NCBI GenBank assembly: GCA_029532415.1
Contig: JAQOTA010000060.1
Location: forward strand, 3,224,001 to 3,288,000
Length of the DNA stretch: 64,000 nt
From: Marasmius tenuissimus
Taxonomy: Eukaryota > Basidiomycota > Agaricomycetes > Agaricales > Marasmiaceae
Direction: 5' to 3'
Shown here: positions 60,651 to 64,000 of the stretch, piece after piece
How the letters are laid out: the number at the start of each line of letters is the position of its first letter
How positions within the stretch are numbered: the stretch's first letter is position 1
The notes under the pieces: model-generated
Seen by the model: only the letters and a program-made list of their open reading frames with translations
What the model was told of the DNA's origin: nothing
Database searches by the model: none
Made by a program: the position numbers and the translations under genes

Positions 60651-62719
60651 TCAAAACACGGTGCTACCATCCGTCTCGGGTTTTCCCCTCGTGAATTCGA
60701 AGTAATCCACCTCGAGACCCGTTAGCTTAAGTATCTTGGCCTTGGCGTCCCTCCAAGACAGGGGTACCTCATGAAGGGAGTACGCGTCAACGTCAATCCC
60801 TTTCGCCACCACATACTCGTCAAGCAGTTTGACAAACTTGACACCACGGGGAGATATGAAGTCAGACACGGGATCCATCTCGTTCTCCTCGTGTATAATT
60901 TCTGTCAAAGGCCCTGCCAGACTGGGAATGAGGTCTGCACGAAACTCATCTGGCATGTTCACGAGCCACTGCTCGATGTCGTCCAATATTGAAAGACTCC
61001 ACTGACGCACTGGACGGGCAGGATGCTTCCAGAGTTCTCGACACACAGCGAGAATGGGGCTCATATCGAAGATAGTGACTCGGCCGTCCGCACAATACTG
61101 TTTGACGGAGGCGATGATTTGATAGAGAAGTTCATTTTGAAGTTCAGGTATTAGACCTGACAGCGAGATGTCTTTTAGCACGGGACAAAGAAGGAAAAGA
61201 ACGTTCTAAGGGCAACTGACCGTCTCCTATGAAGTCGATGATTGCTAGGTTCCAAAAGGAGCCAAGGGCGTCGTTCATGCCTTTGCGGCCCTCAGCGGGG
61301 GAATTGACTTGCCGAAGGAACAGCTCCGCAAGGAAGCGGCCGATGTCTGGATCCCAGGAGGAGTTCCTAAAGAAATTATAGTAGACGACGTCCCTGGACT
61401 TCTCGTCAGGCTCGCCGGTCGCGCTGGCCACCAGCTGTGTGGGTAGTCCCTGCAAGCAGTGGAATATATGGTTCGCCATAACCGTGCTATCGCTGAATGT
61501 CGCAATCATCCACTTGAGACCTCTGAGGAGATACTCTCGTGGATTGAGGGTAGTCTTTGGGAAATGGTTTCGAATGATATGAAGATCGCTTGCCGCCCAG
61601 TTGTCATAATGCATCATGTCATTCTTGAAGAATGAGAAGACAACCCGCCCAACTCGGTAGTTGAGCCATGCCTGCGGCGACTTGAAAGGACAAACATAAA
61701 CGTTGTCTGAGAATACGACCGATGGGGAGATTAAGAGGTAATAACACGGAAGGATAGTCGTTATCCAGAGAATAAATACGCTGATCGCGCATGCGAACGA
61801 GGCGAGGCTTGCCACGACGTAATCGAGAGACCAGAGTAGGTCGAGTAAGCCGATGAAGAAAAGGATTAAGGATAGTTGGAGGATAAGAGGAAGAGAGGAT
61901 AGCAGGGTCAAGACGCCCCATCTTTCCAGGCTCTCGTAGCGAATCTGGCGCAGTTCCAGTGTTTCTTTGGGCGATGCAGTGGGCGTATCTCTTCGATGCT
62001 CCCGAATCCATTGTTTACACAATATGCCGAGCATGACAGTGGAAAGGGACAAGATGAGACTGAGAAACCAAACAGAGTTAATTCGTACAGCGAAGAACGG
62101 GGCAGCGAAAGAACTCTGTGGATTGTTATGCACGGCACCAACTCTGAGCACAGGAGTCGTGTTCTTGTTCACGAGCTGCGTGAGCTTGTCCGAAATTTCG
62201 GTTAGAACCCGCACCGTATCGTCGGCAGGGTCGTCTCGAAGCCAGCGGTATGATTCGATCGTGAAGGCCGTCACAGTCGCTGAAAAGAGGCCTGCCTGTT
62301 GGAACATGAATACCGTGAACGACGGAACAAAACAATCAAAGATCGAAACATACGAAAACGAGCAGCGTATCAATGTCTTCCTTCCAGCCTCGACACATCT
62401 CGTCATCGTATCTATCAACTCGCTTCAAACATTCATCCCAAGGGTCCCCTCGACGCTTTGGTGCAAATCGATAAGGATCGCCTTCTTTCCACATACGAGG
62501 CTACGGCCTTTGAGTACGGATGAAGCAAAGCCAAAACACGGTGAGAGCACATACAGGGAGGTCCCCAACTTCTTCAACGTTCCGATTGAACTTCATACCA
62601 CTTCTCATCGAACGGAACGAGTTTTTGTGAGGTATGCCATGGATGCCGTTCCGAGTGCTCCCGACCCCCCTCGCAGGAGCGTCACGTATGCTGTCTTCGT
62701 CGCAGTACAAAGAAGCCAT
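60651..62719 (-). CDS. DUF6535-family membrane protein
   Basis: A basidiomycete family of unknown function with an N-terminal DUF6535 domain. The proposed start is the ATG at 62719 (MASLYCDEDSIRDAPARGVG). The next exon gives RMWKEGDPYRF and RVDRYDDEMCRGWKEDIDTL, the usual opening. After the intron come AGLFSATVTAFTIESYRWLR, RINSVWFLSLILSLSTVMLG with ILCKQWIREH, and three more hydrophobic segments (LSLILFFIGLLDLLWSL, FACAISVFILWITTILPCYY). The rest is a long cytosolic region of helical repeats running to GKPETDGSTVF with the stop at 60651. One more intron (about 61170-61235) joins IGD to DISLSGLIPELQNEL. About 645 residues, intact. Confidence 0.78.
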
Positions 62720-63707
62720 GGCTTCGCGTGAGTCGAGGCGTTGAACAGGTATTAGGAGGCTACAAGGGAATGGGTCCATCACATAGGAGCTTCCGTTTTA
62801 TAAGAGGCCCGCTTAACGCGGTCCCTAACTCGAATATTGAAACCGTCGAACATTGAATACCTGTCGAATCTACATCTCGGAGCCCAAACCTAACATGGGG
62901 CGATCAATACGGTCATCAATGAAACATGTTGATACAGCTCACCTCAATGAGGCCGGATTTAATACGAGCGTTGACCTAAGGAGTAGTTTATCAACCGAGA
63001 TTCGCCAACAACTTGAGGCGAACCTGCGTAGATATTGCTTCTGAAGGAGCTAGAGCTAATACCGAACAACCCAAAAACGACTGACAGGAGAGCGAAACCT
63101 TGCTTAAAACAGCGTGAAAAAGACGACTTCCCTCGACGAACACAGAGGATCAGGATCTCAACTGGCACTTGGCGATAGAAACATCCTCGTAAGATTAGAA
63201 TCGAGGCAAGCAGTCAACTCATGGCCTCAGCCCTGAGTTACACATCCGAGGAAGCTATGTTTCGAAGCCTAACAACTGCGATGATGCATGATTATTAATT
63301 GCGAATGGGCCCCAAGAAATACGAACAGAAACCATACGTTCCTTACGTGTAGCGACTGGGAGCCCACCAGTCACCCTTTCCAATAGCGTACGCGCGTCTC
63401 TTCGAAATCGAGTTGCCTTGGACGTTACGTCTTTCACGACTCACCGCCGTCTTTTTGGCAAGAGGCTGGAATCGCGAATGGATGGGATCCAATTTCCGTC
63501 TTTTCAGAAGCACACCGCGCGCCCAGCAATTCAAACGCGCCACCGAAACACGGGAGAACGACGATCCTCGACGCCGACACGTAAAGAACTTTGTTTACCG
63601 GAAAAACTACACCTGAAACGTTGACCATGTGAGCTCAAATTATGTGGACATGGGACCGTTTGGACGACGCACACAAATGACGAACCCCAAAAGTCTCGTT
63701 CCAGGCT
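62720..63707. other. Intergenic region
   Basis: Promoter of the DUF6535 gene and 3' flank of the partial gene. Many small overlapping frames (for example 63413-63628 on both strands) are open with no motif. No gene, repeat or RNA was recognised. Confidence 0.45.
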
Positions 63708-64000
63708 TCAGCTATCGCCTTCATCTTCAGTCCTATCGTCCTCCGACTCGCCTTTCCTCTTCTTCTTTGTTCCCTTTCCCTGCATTTTCTTCGCCTTCGA
63801 TCTCCCCGAAGACAACGCACTCGCGCCCCCCACGAGCTTTCGAATCTCTTCTGTCCAGACTTTGAGGTCACTTTCCGATCGCGGAGATGTCGGTGACAAT
63901 GACATATGTTCAGGGTTACGTTCTGGAGAAGCCGGACCCTCGAAGTGCTCAGCCTCGAGCTCCACCCCGTTCCTTTCCCCTTCGGCAACGTGTTCCGGAG
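63708..64000 (-). CDS. 3' end of a Lys/Glu-rich protein (runs off the window)
   Basis: The minus-strand frame enters from beyond 64000 and stops at 63708-63710. The visible 96 residues read PEHVAEGERNGVELEAEHFE ... SDLKVWTEEIRKLVGGASAL and end with a highly charged tail (KKMQGKGTKKKRKGESEDD). Basic then acidic clusters like this are common in nucleolar and chromatin proteins. The start and main domain lie outside the window, so no function is given. Confidence 0.55.
   Translation of the reverse strand, partial: PEHVAEGERNGVELEAEHFEGPASPERNPEHMSLSPTSPRSESDLKVWTEEIRKLVGGASALSSGRSKAKKMQGKGTKKKRKGESEDDRTEDEGDS

Overview
The window is nuclear DNA of a filamentous basidiomycete, most likely an agaricomycete mushroom-forming fungus. 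The evidence is dense genes on both strands, many short (about 45-95 nt) GT-AG introns, and three families known mainly from Basidiomycota (DUF6533, DUF6534 and DUF6535 membrane proteins). Most of these genes only become readable after splicing, so exon joints below were worked out by hand from reading frame, splice signals and family motifs.

Layout. 0.6-9.5 kb: a Ser/Thr-rich single-pass membrane protein, a class 3 lipase, a protein with an ExoX-type C-terminal domain, a small secreted protein and the U5 snRNP 40 kDa WD40 protein. 9.5-12.3 kb: no gene could be resolved, although one stretch has coding character. 12.3-24.4 kb: a leucine-rich-repeat protein, a metal-dependent amidohydrolase, an unrecognised Ser-rich protein, a MINDY-type deubiquitinase with a C-terminal CaaX box, and a basic nuclear-type protein. 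25.0-29.0 kb: cyclophilin H and a divergent Arb1-family protein that carries a W/G-rich segment like an Argonaute hook. 29.4-35.3 kb: a formamidase and a divergent FAD monooxygenase with an altered GD motif. 35.9-36.2 kb: a solo LTR with a perfect 5-bp target duplication. 36.9-42.5 kb: an Arg/Ser-rich protein, a syntaxin 6/Tlg1-type SNARE and a Baeyer-Villiger monooxygenase.

43.4-52.4 kb is the accessory core. It is an array of two basidiomycete multi-pass membrane families in the order DUF6534 (broken), DUF6534, DUF6533, DUF6534 (relic), DUF6533. The last two genes arose by tandem duplication of the DUF6534-DUF6533 pair. Each DUF6533 gene is followed at about 120 bp by the same palindrome. 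52.9-64.0 kb returns to ordinary genes: orotate phosphoribosyltransferase, a chitin deacetylase, a small unknown protein, a purine/cytosine permease, a DUF6535 protein and the 3' end of a Lys/Glu-rich protein.

There is no obvious metabolic gene cluster. Three genes act in RNA biology: SNRNP40 and cyclophilin H in the spliceosome, Arb1 in RNAi chromatin silencing. The last two share a 0.5 kb divergent promoter. Several degradative enzymes (lipase, formamidase, amidohydrolase, two flavoprotein monooxygenases) fit a saprotrophic life. No tRNA, rRNA or CRISPR was recognised. Nothing undescribed can be claimed outright; the strongest leads are the membrane-protein array with its conserved 3' palindrome and the Arb1 protein with an apparent Argonaute hook.
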